Made by a program: the position numbers and the translations under genes. Source: Dyella flagellata (GTDB taxonomy: Bacteria > Pseudomonadota > Gammaproteobacteria > Xanthomonadales > Rhodanobacteraceae). Taken from it: 64,000 nucleotides of DNA. This document shows positions 11,612 to 23,880 of this stretch, one piece after another. The notes under the pieces are model-generated. The model did not search any database, was not told the DNA's origin, and saw only the letters and a list, made by a program, of their open reading frames with translations. The stretch is taken from assembly GCF_030160275.1 (NCBI RefSeq), contig NZ_BSOA01000044.1, positions 124,001 through 188,000 of the forward strand, read 5' to 3'. Numbering within the stretch: position 1 is the stretch's first letter; the number at the start of each line of letters is the position of its first letter.

Positions 11612-11630
11612 GGGAGGTCACCGGCCTCCC
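11612..11630. promoter_or_regulatory. hairpin between the psrA-like gene and fadB
   Basis: GGGAGG and CCTCCC form a six-pair stem with a seven-base loop. No T-run follows, so it is a weak terminator or attenuator at best. It could lower readthrough into fadB. Confidence 0.35.
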
Positions 11631-11680
11631 ATACCAAAGCTTTCATTCACCTGCTACGCATTCGTACCACGGAGAAGCCA

Positions 11681-14068
11681 ATGACCGCTCCATCTTTAAC
11701 CAAATCCGCGCTACGCATCCGCAAGGCCGCGGTGCTCGGCGCCGGCGTCATGGGCGCGCAGATCGCCGCGCATCTGACCAACGCCGACGTCGAAACCGTG
11801 CTGTTCGACCTGCCGGCCAAAGACGGTCCCAAGAGCGGCATCGCGATCAAGGCGATCGAAAACCTGAAGAAGCTCTCGCCCGCCCCGCTGGCCGAAGCCA
11901 ACCGCGCGGCCGCCATCATCCCGGCCAACTATGAGGAAGACCTCGACCAGCTGAAGGATGTGGACCTGGTGATCGAGGCGATCGCCGAGCGGATGGACTG
12001 GAAGCTGGACCTGTACAAGAAGATCGCCCCGCACGTTTCGCCCAACGCCGTGCTGGCCAGCAACACCTCCGGCCTGTCGATCAATGGCCTGGCCGAGGCG
12101 CTGCCCGAAGAAATGCGCCACCGCTTTACCGGCGTGCATTTTTTCAACCCGCCGCGCTACATGCACCTGGTCGAACTGATCCCGACCCGGCACACCGATG
12201 CCAGCGTGCTCGCAGGGCTGGAAGCCTTCCTGACCACCACGGTCGGCAAGGGCGTGGTCTATGCGAAGGACACGCCGAACTTCATCGGCAACCGCATCGG
12301 TGTGTTTTCGATGTTGGCCACCATGCACCACACCGAGCAGTTCAAGCTCGGCTTCGATACGGTCGACGCGCTGACCGGCCCGGCCATCGGCCGCCCCAAG
12401 AGCGCCACCTACCGCACCGCCGACGTGGTGGGTCTGGACACCATGGCGCACGTGATCAAGACCATGGCCGACACGCTGGCCGACGATCCGTGGCATGCCT
12501 ATTTCAAGGCACCCATGTGGCTGAGCGGTCTGATCGAAAAAGGCGCGCTGGGCCAGAAGACCGGCGCCGGCGTCTATCGCAAGGCCGGCAAGGACATCGT
12601 GGTATTGGATGTTGCCAAGCGCGACTATGTGCCGTCCGAGCAGAACGCCTCTGAAGAAGTATCGGCCATCCTCGCGATCAAGGACCCGGCGGAGAAGTTC
12701 GGCAAGCTGCGCGCCTCCGGCGACCCGCAGGCACAGTTCCTGTGGGCCACCTTCCGCGACCTGTTCCACTACACCGCCTATCACCTGGCCGATATCGCCG
12801 ATACCGCGCGCGACGTCGATTTCGCCATCCGCTGGGGTTACGGCTGGAAGCTTGGTCCGTTCGAAACCTGGCAGGCGGCCGGCTGGCAGCAGGTCGCCCA
12901 GTGGATCCAGGAGGACATCGACGCCGGCAAGGCGATGAGCAAGGCGCCACTGCCGAAGTGGGTGAGCGATGGCCGCCATGGCGTCCACAGCAAAGCTGGC
13001 TCGTACTCGGCTGCCGCCCAGGCCGACAAGCCACGTTCGCAGCATCCGGTCTACCGGCGCCAGTTGTTCCCCGACGCGATCATCGGCGAGAAATTCGACC
13101 AGGGACTGACCCTGTGGGAGAACGACGGCATCCGCCTGTGGACCCTGGGCGAGGACAACGTCGGCATCATCTCGTTCAAGACCAAGATGAACACGGTCAA
13201 CGACCAGGTGCTCGACGGCATCCAGCAGGCGATCGGCATTGCGGAAGAAAAGCTCAAGGCCGTGGTGATCTGGCAGGCCGCCGAGCCGTTCTCCGCCGGC
13301 GCGGACCTGAAGGGCGCGCTGGGCCTGCTGCAAGCCGGCAAGGTCAAGGAATTCGAGGCGATGGTCGCGAACTTCCAGCGCACCAGCATGCGCATCAAGC
13401 ACGCACTGGTACCGGTGGTCGCCGCGGTACGCGGCCTGTGCCTGGGCGGCGGCTGCGAATTCCAGATGCACTCGGCGCGCACGGTGGCGGCACTGGAAAG
13501 CTATGTCGGCCTGGTCGAAGCCGGCGTCGGCCTGCTGCCTGCCGGTGGCGGCCTGCATGAGCTGGCCATTCGCGCTGCGCAGAGCAACCCCAATGATCCA
13601 TTCGAATCGCTGAAGAAGGTGTTCGAGACGGTGGCGATGGCGAAGGTCTCCGGCAGCGCGCTGGAAGCCAAGCAGCTCGGCCTGCTCCGCGACAGCGACG
13701 TGGTGGTGTTCAACGCTTATGAGTTGCTGTACGTCGCCAAGCAGGTGGCCAGCTCGCTCGCCGAAAGCGGTTGGCGCGCGCCGCTGTACGCGCGCAACGT
13801 TCCGGTGGCTGGCGACGTCGGCACCGCCACGTTCAGAGCCTCGCTAGCCAATCTGCAGGCCGGCTACTTCGCTTCCGAACACGATGTAGCGATCGCCACG
13901 CGCATTGCGGACACGCTGTGCGGCGGCGCCATCGAGCGTGGCTCGCTGGTGGATGAGGAATGGTTGCTGGCGCTGGAGCGCAAGCACTTCGTGGAGCTGG
14001 CGCAAACCGAAAAGACCCAGGCGCGCATCGCCCACACCATGACTACCGGCAAACCGCTGCGCAACTGA
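11681..14068 (+). CDS. fadB: 3-hydroxyacyl-CoA dehydrogenase / enoyl-CoA hydratase, FadN/FadB type
   Basis: Performs the hydration and NAD-dependent oxidation steps of fatty-acid beta-oxidation. The product has 795 residues. The dehydrogenase half comes first, with Rossmann motif GAGVMG at 20-25 and HFFNPPRYMHLVE. The crotonase half is C-terminal, with the oxyanion-hole segment LCLGGGCEF near residue 587. E. coli FadB has the reverse order, so this is closer to the Bacillus FadN arrangement; the symbol is by function. A clear ribosome site, GGAGAA, precedes ATG 11681. The thiolase gene follows after 79 bases, giving a two-gene multifunctional unit. Confidence 0.93.
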   Translation: MTAPSLTKSALRIRKAAVLGAGVMGAQIAAHLTNADVETVLFDLPAKDGPKSGIAIKAIENLKKLSPAPLAEANRAAAIIPANYEEDLDQLKDVDLVIEAIAERMDWKLDLYKKIAPHVSPNAVLASNTSGLSINGLAEALPEEMRHRFTGVHFFNPPRYMHLVELIPTRHTDASVLAGLEAFLTTTVGKGVVYAKDTPNFIGNRIGVFSMLATMHHTEQFKLGFDTVDALTGPAIGRPKSATYRTADVVGLDTMAHVIKTMADTLADDPWHAYFKAPMWLSGLIEKGALGQKTGAGVYRKAGKDIVVLDVAKRDYVPSEQNASEEVSAILAIKDPAEKFGKLRASGDPQAQFLWATFRDLFHYTAYHLADIADTARDVDFAIRWGYGWKLGPFETWQAAGWQQVAQWIQEDIDAGKAMSKAPLPKWVSDGRHGVHSKAGSYSAAAQADKPRSQHPVYRRQLFPDAIIGEKFDQGLTLWENDGIRLWTLGEDNVGIISFKTKMNTVNDQVLDGIQQAIGIAEEKLKAVVIWQAAEPFSAGADLKGALGLLQAGKVKEFEAMVANFQRTSMRIKHALVPVVAAVRGLCLGGGCEFQMHSARTVAALESYVGLVEAGVGLLPAGGGLHELAIRAAQSNPNDPFESLKKVFETVAMAKVSGSALEAKQLGLLRDSDVVVFNAYELLYVAKQVASSLAESGWRAPLYARNVPVAGDVGTATFRASLANLQAGYFASEHDVAIATRIADTLCGGAIERGSLVDEEWLLALERKHFVELAQTEKTQARIAHTMTTGKPLRN

Positions 14069-14147
14069 CGCTCGCAGTCACGTTTACCGATCGAACCCAT
14101 ACCAACCGGCGTCGCCGCGATTCGCGCGACGCCCTGGAGCAGACACC

Positions 14148-15353
14148 ATGAGCAAGCAAGTGCAAGACGCCTATATCGTCGCCGCCACCCGCACGCCGGT
14201 CGGCAAGGCGCCGCGCGGCGTATTCCGCAACACCCGCCCCGACGACATGCTGGCCCACGTGATCCGTGCCGTCATGGCGCAGGCACCGGGCATCGATCCG
14301 CATCGCATCGGCGACGTGATCATCGGCTGCGCCATGCCGGAAGCCGAGCAAGGCATGAACGTGGCGCGCATCGGCCTGCTGCTGGCCGGCCTGCCGGACA
14401 CCGTGCCGGGCGTTACCGTCAACCGCTTCTGCTCGTCCGGCCTGCAGGCGGTGGCGATGGCAGCCGATCGCATCCGCCTCGGCGAGGCGGACCTGATGAT
14501 CGCTGGCGGCACCGAGAGCATGAGCATGGTGCCGATGATGGGCCACAAGGTGGCGATGAATCCGTCCATCTTCGACAACGAGCACATGGGCATTGCCTAC
14601 GGCATGGGCATTACCGCCGAGAACGTCGCCAAGCAGTGGAAGGTCTCGCGCGAAGCGCAGGACGCCTTCGCCGCGCAAAGCCACGACCGCGCCCTGGCCG
14701 CGATCAAGGCCGGCGAGTTCAAGGATGAAATCACCCCGTTCCAGCTCGACGACCACTACCCCGACCTCGCCACGCGCGGCATCAAGACCGATAGCCGCCT
14801 GATCGACACTGATGAAGGCCCCCGTGCCGGCAGCACGCCGGACGTGCTGGGCAAGCTGAAAACGGTGTTCCGCAACGGCCAGTTCGGCGGCTCGGTCACG
14901 GCCGGCAACTCCTCGCAAACCTCCGACGGCGCGGCTGCCGTAATGCTGGCCAGCGAACAGGCGATCAAGGACTACGGCCTGACTCCCCTCGCCCGCTTCG
15001 TGGGCTACTCGGTGGCCGGCGTGCGCCCGGACATCATGGGCATCGGCCCGAAGGAAGCCATTCCCAAGGCGCTCAAGCTGACCGGCATCCAGCAGGACCA
15101 GCTCGACTGGATCGAACTGAACGAAGCCTTTGCTGCCCAGGCCCTGGCTGTGATCGGCGACCTCGGCCTGGACCCGGCCAAGGTGAACCCGCTCGGCGGC
15201 GCCATTGCGCTGGGTCACCCGCTGGGCGCCACCGGCGCCGTCCGTACCGCCACGCTGGTGCACGGCTTGCGCCGTCGCAAGCAGAAGTACGGCATGGTCA
15301 CCATGTGCATCGGCACCGGCATGGGTGCCGCGGGCGTGTTCGAGGCGCTCTAA
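14148..15353 (+). CDS. fadA: acetyl-CoA C-acyltransferase (3-ketoacyl-CoA thiolase)
   Basis: Cleaves 3-ketoacyl-CoA with CoA to release acetyl-CoA, the last step of each beta-oxidation round. The product has 401 residues. The nucleophile is Cys95 in NRFCSSG. His357 in GHPLGATGA and Cys387 in [10 protein letters not shown] complete the thiolase active site. It is preceded by a GGAG ribosome site and lies downstream of fadB on the same strand, so it is the thiolase partner of the complex. PsrA-like control is inferred from the upstream operators. Confidence 0.95.
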   Translation: MSKQVQDAYIVAATRTPVGKAPRGVFRNTRPDDMLAHVIRAVMAQAPGIDPHRIGDVIIGCAMPEAEQGMNVARIGLLLAGLPDTVPGVTVNRFCSSGLQAVAMAADRIRLGEADLMIAGGTESMSMVPMMGHKVAMNPSIFDNEHMGIAYGMGITAENVAKQWKVSREAQDAFAAQSHDRALAAIKAGEFKDEITPFQLDDHYPDLATRGIKTDSRLIDTDEGPRAGSTPDVLGKLKTVFRNGQFGGSVTAGNSSQTSDGAAAVMLASEQAIKDYGLTPLARFVGYSVAGVRPDIMGIGPKEAIPKALKLTGIQQDQLDWIELNEAFAAQALAVIGDLGLDPAKVNPLGGAIALGHPLGATGAVRTATLVHGLRRRKQKYGMVTMCIGTGMGAAGVFEAL

Positions 15354-15385
15354 GCACGCTTTCCACCCCCTGCCTGCAGGAGCCG

Positions 15386-15455
15386 CGTAGGCTGGGATGA
15401 CAATCCCAGCACCTGGCCACCCGCGAGGAAGCTGGGATTGTCATCCCAGCCTACG
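15386..15455. repeat. REP-like palindromic pair after fadA
   Basis: Two inverted GTAGGCTGGGAT units separated by about 20 bases, 32 bases past the fadA stop. It precedes the start of the next exporter gene. Confidence 0.9.
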
Positions 15456-15606
15456 CGCGCTTCTCGGTAGAACGCTTGTCCTCCCCGTCCACCCAGCGAA
15501 TAATGCGCTACGTTGCGGCGCACACCCCGATGCGCCCACGTCCCGGGTGCTTCCGACCTCCTTGCCGCTTGGCATAGGCCCACTGCGCCCGCTGCAGGAA
15601 CCGAAA

Positions 15607-17049
15607 GTGAGCGCGTTGAGTGAGGAAAAGCTGGACCTCCCGGCCACCGCCCAGCCGGTGCACCCCGATTACCGCGTCATTTCCCTGATCGTCGGCTGCG
15701 CGATCTTCCTTGAGCAGGTGGACGGCACCGTGCTGGCCACTGCCCTGCCCACCATGGCGCGCGACTTTGCCGTTTCCGCGCCGGCGATGAGTGTGGCCGT
15801 CACCAGCTATCTGCTAGCGCTGGCGATCCTGATACCGGTCAGTGGCGCGATTGCCGACCGCTTCGGCACCAAGCGCGTGTTCAACAGCTCCATCGTGGTG
15901 TTCATCATCGGCTCGGTGCTGTGCTCGCTTACCCACAGCCTGCCGATGATGGTGGCGGCGCGGCTGGTGCAAGGCACGGGCGGCGCGATGATGGCCCCGG
16001 TGGGGCGCCTGGTGATCCTGCGCACGGTGGACCGCAAACACCTGGTCTCGTCGATGATGTGGACGCTGATCCCGGCCGTGCTCGGCACCATGGCCGGACC
16101 GCCGCTGGGCGGCTTCATCGTCGAATACTTCGATTGGCGCTGGATCTTCTATATCAATGTGCCGATCGGCGTGCTGGGGTATTGGCTGGTGCGGCGCTAC
16201 ATCCCGGTAGTGACCTGCACGGTGCGGCCTGCGCCGTTCGACTGGCTGGGTTTCGCGCTCTGCAGCGTCGGGCTGGGCTGCCTGCTGTTCGGGCTGGAAC
16301 TGTTTGGCGAAAACACCAGCCCGCGCAATGGCGTGATACTGGTGGCGATCGGTGCTGCCGCCTGCCTGGCGTATGTGCGGCATGCCCGGCGCCGCGAGCA
16401 CCCGGCCGTGGATCTCACCTTGTTGCGCATCGATTCGTTCCGGCTGTCGGTGATTTCCGGCGCGCTGATGCGCATCACCCAGGGCGCCCAGCCATTCCTG
16501 CTGCCACTTCTGCTGCAGATCGGCCTGGGCTTTTCCGCCCTGCGCAGCGGCCAGCTGATCCTGGCCATTTCCCTGGGCGCGCTGCTGGCGCGCGCGCTGA
16601 CCACGCGCCTGCTGCGCTGGATCGGTTTTCGCCGTGTGATGGTCTACAACGGCGTGCTGGCCGGATTAAGCTATGCCGTGTGCGCGTTCTTCCGGGCGGA
16701 TTGGCCGTTCTGGCTAATGTTCGGCCTGCTGGCGTGCTGCGGCGTCATCATGTCGGTGCAGTTCACCGCCTACAACACCATCGCGTACGAAGCGGTGCCG
16801 ACCGAGCGCATGAGCGCGGCCAACAGCTTCTATTCCACCTTGCAGCAGTTGATGCTGTCAGTAGGCGTGTGCTGCGGCGCGCTGATACTCAAGCTGGCCA
16901 TGAGCGCGAGCCACAACAGCGAGCCCAGCCGCCTGAATTTCTCGGTGGCGTTCCTGGTTGTTACCGTGATTTCGCTCAGCTCCACCCACTGGCATCGCGC
17001 TTTCGCACCCGATGCTGGACACGAAATGAGCGGGCATCGTCAGCGGTAG
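15607..17049 (+). CDS. DHA2-family MFS drug exporter (EmrB/QacA type)
   Basis: Predicted proton-coupled multidrug exporter of the inner membrane with about 14 membrane helices. It opens with the DHA2 motif region LEQVDGTVLATALPTMARDF. Motif A follows, GAIADRFGTKRVF, and then motif C-like VLGTMAGPPLGGFI. I start at GTG 15607, which has a CAGGAA ribosome site. The longer reading from 15397 would translate part of the upstream repeat and has no exporter-like residues. The product is then 480 residues. The substrate cannot be told. No membrane-fusion partner is adjacent. Confidence 0.88.
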   Translation: MSALSEEKLDLPATAQPVHPDYRVISLIVGCAIFLEQVDGTVLATALPTMARDFAVSAPAMSVAVTSYLLALAILIPVSGAIADRFGTKRVFNSSIVVFIIGSVLCSLTHSLPMMVAARLVQGTGGAMMAPVGRLVILRTVDRKHLVSSMMWTLIPAVLGTMAGPPLGGFIVEYFDWRWIFYINVPIGVLGYWLVRRYIPVVTCTVRPAPFDWLGFALCSVGLGCLLFGLELFGENTSPRNGVILVAIGAAACLAYVRHARRREHPAVDLTLLRIDSFRLSVISGALMRITQGAQPFLLPLLLQIGLGFSALRSGQLILAISLGALLARALTTRLLRWIGFRRVMVYNGVLAGLSYAVCAFFRADWPFWLMFGLLACCGVIMSVQFTAYNTIAYEAVPTERMSAANSFYSTLQQLMLSVGVCCGALILKLAMSASHNSEPSRLNFSVAFLVVTVISLSSTHWHRAFAPDAGHEMSGHRQR

Positions 17050-17132
17050 CGACACACTGTTTCCCTGGCGAGCGTTTTGCAATGCGCTGGACGGACTTAT
17101 CTTGCGCGGCATCCCAATCAGCGAGGTGTCCC

Positions 17133-17834
17133 ATGATTGAACGGCGTCCCTTCAACAGCCTTGGCGGTGCCGATCACGGCTGGCTCAAGGCCAAGCATCA
17201 CTTTTCGTTTGCCAGCTACAACGACGCCAAGCGCATGGGCTGGGGTGCGCTGCGCGTGTGGAACGATGACGCCATCGCCGCGCAAACCGGCTTTCCGCCG
17301 CATCCGCATGCGGACATGGAAATCATCACCTACGTGCGCGAAGGCGCCATCACCCACCGCGACAACCTGGGCAACGAAGGCCGCACAGTGGCGGGCGACG
17401 TGCAGGTGATGAGCGCCGGCAGCGGCATTCGGCACAGCGAATACAACCTGGAGCCGGATACCACGCGCATCTTCCAGATCTGGATCATTCCGGATGAGAG
17501 CGGTGGCGCGCCGTCCTGGGGCAGCAAGCCCTTCCCGGCAGGCGAGCGTTCCGGACGCTTTGTGGCGCTGGCCAGTGGCATGCAGGGCGATACGGACGTG
17601 CTGCCTTTGCGCACCAACTCCCGCGTACTCGGTGCCACGCTCAAGGCCGGCGAAACCGCTCGCTACACGTTGGACAAACAACGCTACGCCTATCTTGTGC
17701 CGGCCAAGGGAGCGGTAGAAATCAACGGCGTGCGCCTTGATGAGCGCGATGGTGCGGCCATTCGTAATGAAACCACGCTCGAAGTGAAAGCGCTGGAAGA
17801 CACCGAACTGGTGTTGGTCGACACGAGTCCGTAA
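17133..17834 (+). CDS. pirin-family protein (YhhW-like)
   Basis: Bicupin metalloprotein. Relatives such as YhhW have quercetin 2,3-dioxygenase activity in vitro or act as redox co-regulators. The product has 233 residues. The metal site is visible as HPHADME with His57 and His59, then GIRHSE with His101 and Glu103. The start ATG 17133 follows the ribosome site GAGGTG. A much longer reading in the same frame overlaps the exporter gene and is not coding. It is 23 bases from the quinone oxidoreductase gene, so the two are probably co-transcribed and may share a redox role. Confidence 0.9.
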   Translation: MIERRPFNSLGGADHGWLKAKHHFSFASYNDAKRMGWGALRVWNDDAIAAQTGFPPHPHADMEIITYVREGAITHRDNLGNEGRTVAGDVQVMSAGSGIRHSEYNLEPDTTRIFQIWIIPDESGGAPSWGSKPFPAGERSGRFVALASGMQGDTDVLPLRTNSRVLGATLKAGETARYTLDKQRYAYLVPAKGAVEINGVRLDERDGAAIRNETTLEVKALEDTELVLVDTSP

Positions 17835-17857
17835 TCCCGATCGTCAGGAAATCGCCG

Positions 17858-18865
17858 ATGCCATCCATGCAAGCCATCGAGATCCCGCATTTCGGCGGCC
17901 CGGAGGTGCTGCGGCTCGTTGAGCGCCCGATGCCACGGCCCGATGCCGGCGAAGTGCTGATCAAGGTGGCGGCGGCGGGCGTCAATCGCCCGGACGTTTT
18001 CCAGCGGCAAGGCCACTATCCGCCGCCGCGCGGCGCTTCCGACCTGCCCGGGCTGGAAGCGGCCGGCGAACTGATGGATGGCGATTTCAGCGGCAGCAAT
18101 CCGTTCGGGCTCAAGCCCCGCGATGCCGTGTGCGCCTTGCTGGCCGGCGGCGGCTATGCACAATACGCCGTCGCGCCGCTGGGCCAATGCCTGCCGGTGC
18201 CGCAAGGCATCAGCGTGGTGGAAGCCGCCTCGTTGCCGGAAAACTACTTCACGGTGTGGAGCAACGTGTTCGAGCGCGGCCGCCTGGGTCGACGCGAGGA
18301 CGGTTCAAGGGAAAGCCTGCTGGTGCAAGGCGGCTCCAGCGGCATCGGCGTGACGGCGATCCAGCTTGCGCACGCTTTGGATCATCCGGTCTTTGCCACC
18401 GCCGGCAACGATGAAAAATGCCGAGCGTGCGAAGCGCTGGGCGCGCGCGCCATCAACTACCGGAGCGAAGATTTCGTCGAGCGCGTGAAAGCCTTGACAG
18501 ACGGTCGCGGCGTAGACGTGATCCTCGACATGGTCGCTGGCGACTACCTACCGCGCGAACTGGATGCCCTGGCCGATGATGGCCGGCTGGTGGTGATCGC
18601 CACGCTTGGCGGCATCCAAGCCACACTGGATGCAGGCCTATTGATGCGCAGGCGCCTAACCATCACCGGTTCGACCTTGCGTACTCGGCCAGTCACCTTC
18701 AAGGCGGCGATCGCAGAAAAGCTGCATGAACATGTGTGGCCGCTGTTTGCGAACCGGCAGCTGCGCCCGGTCATCCATGAAATCTTTCCCGCTGATGAAG
18801 CCGCTCATGCGCATGCGTTGATGGAAAGCAGCGTGCATATCGGGAAAATTTTGTTGCGTTGGTAG
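17858..18865 (+). CDS. NAD(P)H-quinone oxidoreductase, PIG3-type MDR family
   Basis: Zinc-free medium-chain dehydrogenase/reductase likely to reduce quinones or electrophilic enones with NADPH. The product has 335 residues. The N-terminal catalytic domain holds GVNRPDVFQRQGHYPPP, a PIG3/quinone reductase signature. The cofactor domain reads LVQGGSSGIGVTAIQLA, the variant glycine motif of this subfamily, followed by VDVILDMVAGDYL. The end of the gene, including its TAG stop, lies inside the repeat at 18861-18929. It pairs with the pirin gene upstream. Confidence 0.9.
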   Translation: MPSMQAIEIPHFGGPEVLRLVERPMPRPDAGEVLIKVAAAGVNRPDVFQRQGHYPPPRGASDLPGLEAAGELMDGDFSGSNPFGLKPRDAVCALLAGGGYAQYAVAPLGQCLPVPQGISVVEAASLPENYFTVWSNVFERGRLGRREDGSRESLLVQGGSSGIGVTAIQLAHALDHPVFATAGNDEKCRACEALGARAINYRSEDFVERVKALTDGRGVDVILDMVAGDYLPRELDALADDGRLVVIATLGGIQATLDAGLLMRRRLTITGSTLRTRPVTFKAAIAEKLHEHVWPLFANRQLRPVIHEIFPADEAAHAHALMESSVHIGKILLRW

Positions 18866-18929
18866 GCTGGGATGCCAATCCCAGCATCGGCAGAATGGAG
18901 AAGAGCTGGGATTGGCATCCCAGCCTACC
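18861..18929. repeat. REP-like palindromic pair between convergent genes
   Basis: Two inverted units of the GTAGGCTGGGAT family lie between the convergent quinone oxidoreductase and epmA genes. The left unit contains the oxidoreductase stop codon. The right unit ends nine bases before the epmA stop. Could act as a bidirectional transcription end. Confidence 0.9.
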
Positions 18930-18937
18930 AATGCCAA

Positions 18938-19915
18938 TTACGCCTTCGAAAACGGAAACGCCAACACATCGGCAATCTTGTCCGTTCCTGCCAGGCACAT
19001 CAGCAAACGCTCGATGCCCATCGCTACGCCGGCGCAATCGGGCATGCGTTCCAATACCGCCAGCAACTGCTCGTCGATCGGCATCTCGCGCAAGCCACGT
19101 TCGCGGCGGCGGGCATTGTCGCGTTCGAAGCGGGTACGCTGCTCGGCGGCATCGTTGAGTTCGTGGTAGCCGTTGGCCAGTTCATGCGGCCCCAGGTAAA
19201 GCTCGAAGCGCTCGGCCAGCGGCGGATCGCCGGGACGAATGCGCGCCAGAGCGCTCTGGCTGGCCGGATAGTCGTGGATCACAGTGATGCGATCACGCGG
19301 AAACGCCGGCTGCAGTTTGTGAGTAATGAGCAGGTCGAGCCAATCGTCGCGAGTCAGGCCTTCGGGATGGATGTTGTACTGGGCGAGCGGTGCACGCAGT
19401 TCCTCGATGTCGGCATTCAACGGATCCAATCCCAGCTCGTCGAGAAACAGCTGCCGGTAGCCCTCGATCAACACCTCGACGCGACGCCCCACCAAGGCCA
19501 GCGACGCCTCGACCAGGGCGATGGCTTCCTCCATCAGTTGCCGATGGGTCCAGCCGACGCGGTACCACTCCAGCATGGTGAACTCGGGATTGTGCCGCTC
19601 CCCTGCCTCGCCATTGCGGAACACGCGGCCTAGCTCGTAGCAATCGCCGACGCCATCGGCCAGCAGCCGCTTCAAGGGATATTCGGGCGAGGTGCGCAGC
19701 CAGCGGTCGCGCGCGCCTGCATCGACATGGCCGTGGAACGGCGCACTGAAGCTTTCGATATTCGGGTCGGTGTTGCCGGCTGCCGACAGGATCGGCGTTT
19801 CCACTTCCAGTACGCCACGATCGGCAAAGAAGGCGCGGATCATGGCGTAGAGTTTCGCGCGGCCTTGCAGGCGCTGGCGGAAAGGGGTGACGTTGGTGGT
19901 GATGTTCGCGTCCAT
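18938..19915 (-). CDS. epmA: elongation factor P lysyl-lysine ligase EpmA (GenX/PoxA)
   Basis: Class II aminoacyl-tRNA-synthetase paralogue that attaches (R)-beta-lysine to EF-P, helping ribosomes pass polyproline. The product has 325 residues with no anticodon-binding domain. Motif 1 region EVETPILS, motif 2 region YELGRVFRNGE and motif 3 GVAMGIERLL are all present. I choose ATG 19915, two bases after the ligA stop; TTG 19921 is possible. It is tightly linked to ligA on the same strand. EpmB and EF-P are not in the window. Confidence 0.95.
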   Translation of the reverse strand: MDANITTNVTPFRQRLQGRAKLYAMIRAFFADRGVLEVETPILSAAGNTDPNIESFSAPFHGHVDAGARDRWLRTSPEYPLKRLLADGVGDCYELGRVFRNGEAGERHNPEFTMLEWYRVGWTHRQLMEEAIALVEASLALVGRRVEVLIEGYRQLFLDELGLDPLNADIEELRAPLAQYNIHPEGLTRDDWLDLLITHKLQPAFPRDRITVIHDYPASQSALARIRPGDPPLAERFELYLGPHELANGYHELNDAAEQRTRFERDNARRRERGLREMPIDEQLLAVLERMPDCAGVAMGIERLLMCLAGTDKIADVLAFPFSKA

Positions 19916-19917
19916 CC

Positions 19918-22418
<2,501 letters not shown>

Positions 22419-22452
22419 ACAAATAGCTGCCATAGCAAGTATCATAACGCCC

Positions 22453-23880
22453 ATGCCCTCCCCGTCCGCAGCTTCCACAGCCCCCGCAACCACGGCGGAC
22501 GCAGTTGCGGAGCCCTACTCGCGCGACCGCTATGACGGCCTGATCTGGCTGGTAGCCGCTTCGTTCTTCATGCAGGCGCTGGACTCCACCATCGTCAACA
22601 CGGCGGTGCCCGCCATCGCCACGGCATTGCACCAGACACCGCTGAACATGCGCAGCGCGCTGACCAGCTATGTGCTCACCCTGGCGATTCTCATTCCCGC
22701 CACGCCTTGGCTATGCGACCGCTTCGGCACACGTCGGGTCTTCGGAACAGCCATCAGCGTGTTCGCGCTGGGTTCCCTGCTCTGCGGCGTCTCGCAGACG
22801 TTACAGCAGCTGGTCATGGCGCGCGTGCTGCAGGGTATCGGTGGTGCCGCACTGATGCCTGTGGGCCGCTACGTCCTGGCGCGGGCCATCGACAAGCGCG
22901 ACTTCGTCAAGGTCATGAGCACGGTCTCCACCTTCGGTCTGCTCGGCTCGGTCCTGGGGCCGATGCTAGGCGGTGCGCTGGTGGAATACGCCAACTGGCG
23001 GCTGATCTTCTTGATCAACGTGCCGGTGGGCATCGTGGGCCTGTGGCTCAATCAACGCGAAATGCCGGAGTACCGGCTCGATACCGCCAACCGCTTCGAT
23101 CTGTTCGGTTTCCTGCTATTTGCTGCCGCGTCCGCGCTGCTGCTGACCGCCTCCGAATTCGCCGCTGAAGCGACCGTTCGCTGGGGCCAGATGGGCCTGC
23201 TGGTAGTGCTCGCTGTCGCATTCGGCATCGCCTACGTCTGGCATAGCCGGCGCACGCCGCATCCAGTGGCGGATCTGAGCCTGCTGCGCGTGCGCAGCGT
23301 CTGGGTCTCGCTCTCGGGCAGCCTGCTGACGCGGCTCGGCGTAAGCGGCATGTTCCTGCTGATCGTGCTGTTCCTGCAGGAGGGCTGCGGCTGGTCGCCG
23401 ATGGCGGCCGGACTGATGATGGTGCCGCAGGCACTGGGTGCGATCAGCTTCAAGTGGCTGGTGAACCGCTCGCTGGTCCGGCTGGGCTATCGACGCCTGC
23501 TGTTCGGCAATACCCTGGTCGTGGCCGCCCTGCTGGCGATGTTCGCCCTACTTGGCCCACACACGCCGATGGCGCTGATCATCCCGCTGCTCTTCGCCTA
23601 CGGCGGCTTCATGGGTATGCAGTACACCGTGATGAACACGCTGATCTACACCGACCTGGACGTCAAACACGCCTCGATGGCCTCGTCGATGGCCTCCACC
23701 ACCCAATATCTGTCGATGAGCTTCGGCATTGCGCTGGCCACCATCCTGATGCAGACGCTGCTGCGTGGCCAGGACAGCGCCGCCTATGTGGCGGCGTTCC
23801 GCTGGACGGTAATCGTGATCGCGGTGATCACCGCAGCCGCCAGCCGCGTCTTCGCACGCCTGGACAAAAATGTTACGTAG
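22453..23880 (+). CDS. DHA2-family MFS exporter (MdtD-like)
   Basis: Predicted inner-membrane drug/proton antiporter with about 14 helices, 475 residues. It begins with MQALDSTIVNTAVPAIATAL, the DHA2 signature, then motif A PWLCDRFGTRRVF and motif C-like GLLGSVLGPMLGGALV. It resembles E. coli MdtD. ATG 22453 is used; no strong ribosome site is visible. It is divergent from ligA. Its TAG stop lies inside the repeat at 23875-23935. A second DHA2 exporter sits at 15.6 kb, but the two differ in sequence and are not a recent tandem copy. Confidence 0.87.
   Translation: MPSPSAASTAPATTADAVAEPYSRDRYDGLIWLVAASFFMQALDSTIVNTAVPAIATALHQTPLNMRSALTSYVLTLAILIPATPWLCDRFGTRRVFGTAISVFALGSLLCGVSQTLQQLVMARVLQGIGGAALMPVGRYVLARAIDKRDFVKVMSTVSTFGLLGSVLGPMLGGALVEYANWRLIFLINVPVGIVGLWLNQREMPEYRLDTANRFDLFGFLLFAAASALLLTASEFAAEATVRWGQMGLLVVLAVAFGIAYVWHSRRTPHPVADLSLLRVRSVWVSLSGSLLTRLGVSGMFLLIVLFLQEGCGWSPMAAGLMMVPQALGAISFKWLVNRSLVRLGYRRLLFGNTLVVAALLAMFALLGPHTPMALIIPLLFAYGGFMGMQYTVMNTLIYTDLDVKHASMASSMASTTQYLSMSFGIALATILMQTLLRGQDSAAYVAAFRWTVIVIAVITAAASRVFARLDKNVT

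Noticed and set aside
11711-13558. 615-codon minus-strand frame opposite fadB
   Set aside because: Shadow of a high-GC gene in the opposite strand; the His/Gln/Gly-rich translation is typical of that.
15921-17132. Long plus-strand extension ahead of the pirin gene
   Set aside because: Out of frame with, and fully inside, the DHA2 exporter gene. Pirin has its own ribosome site at 17133.
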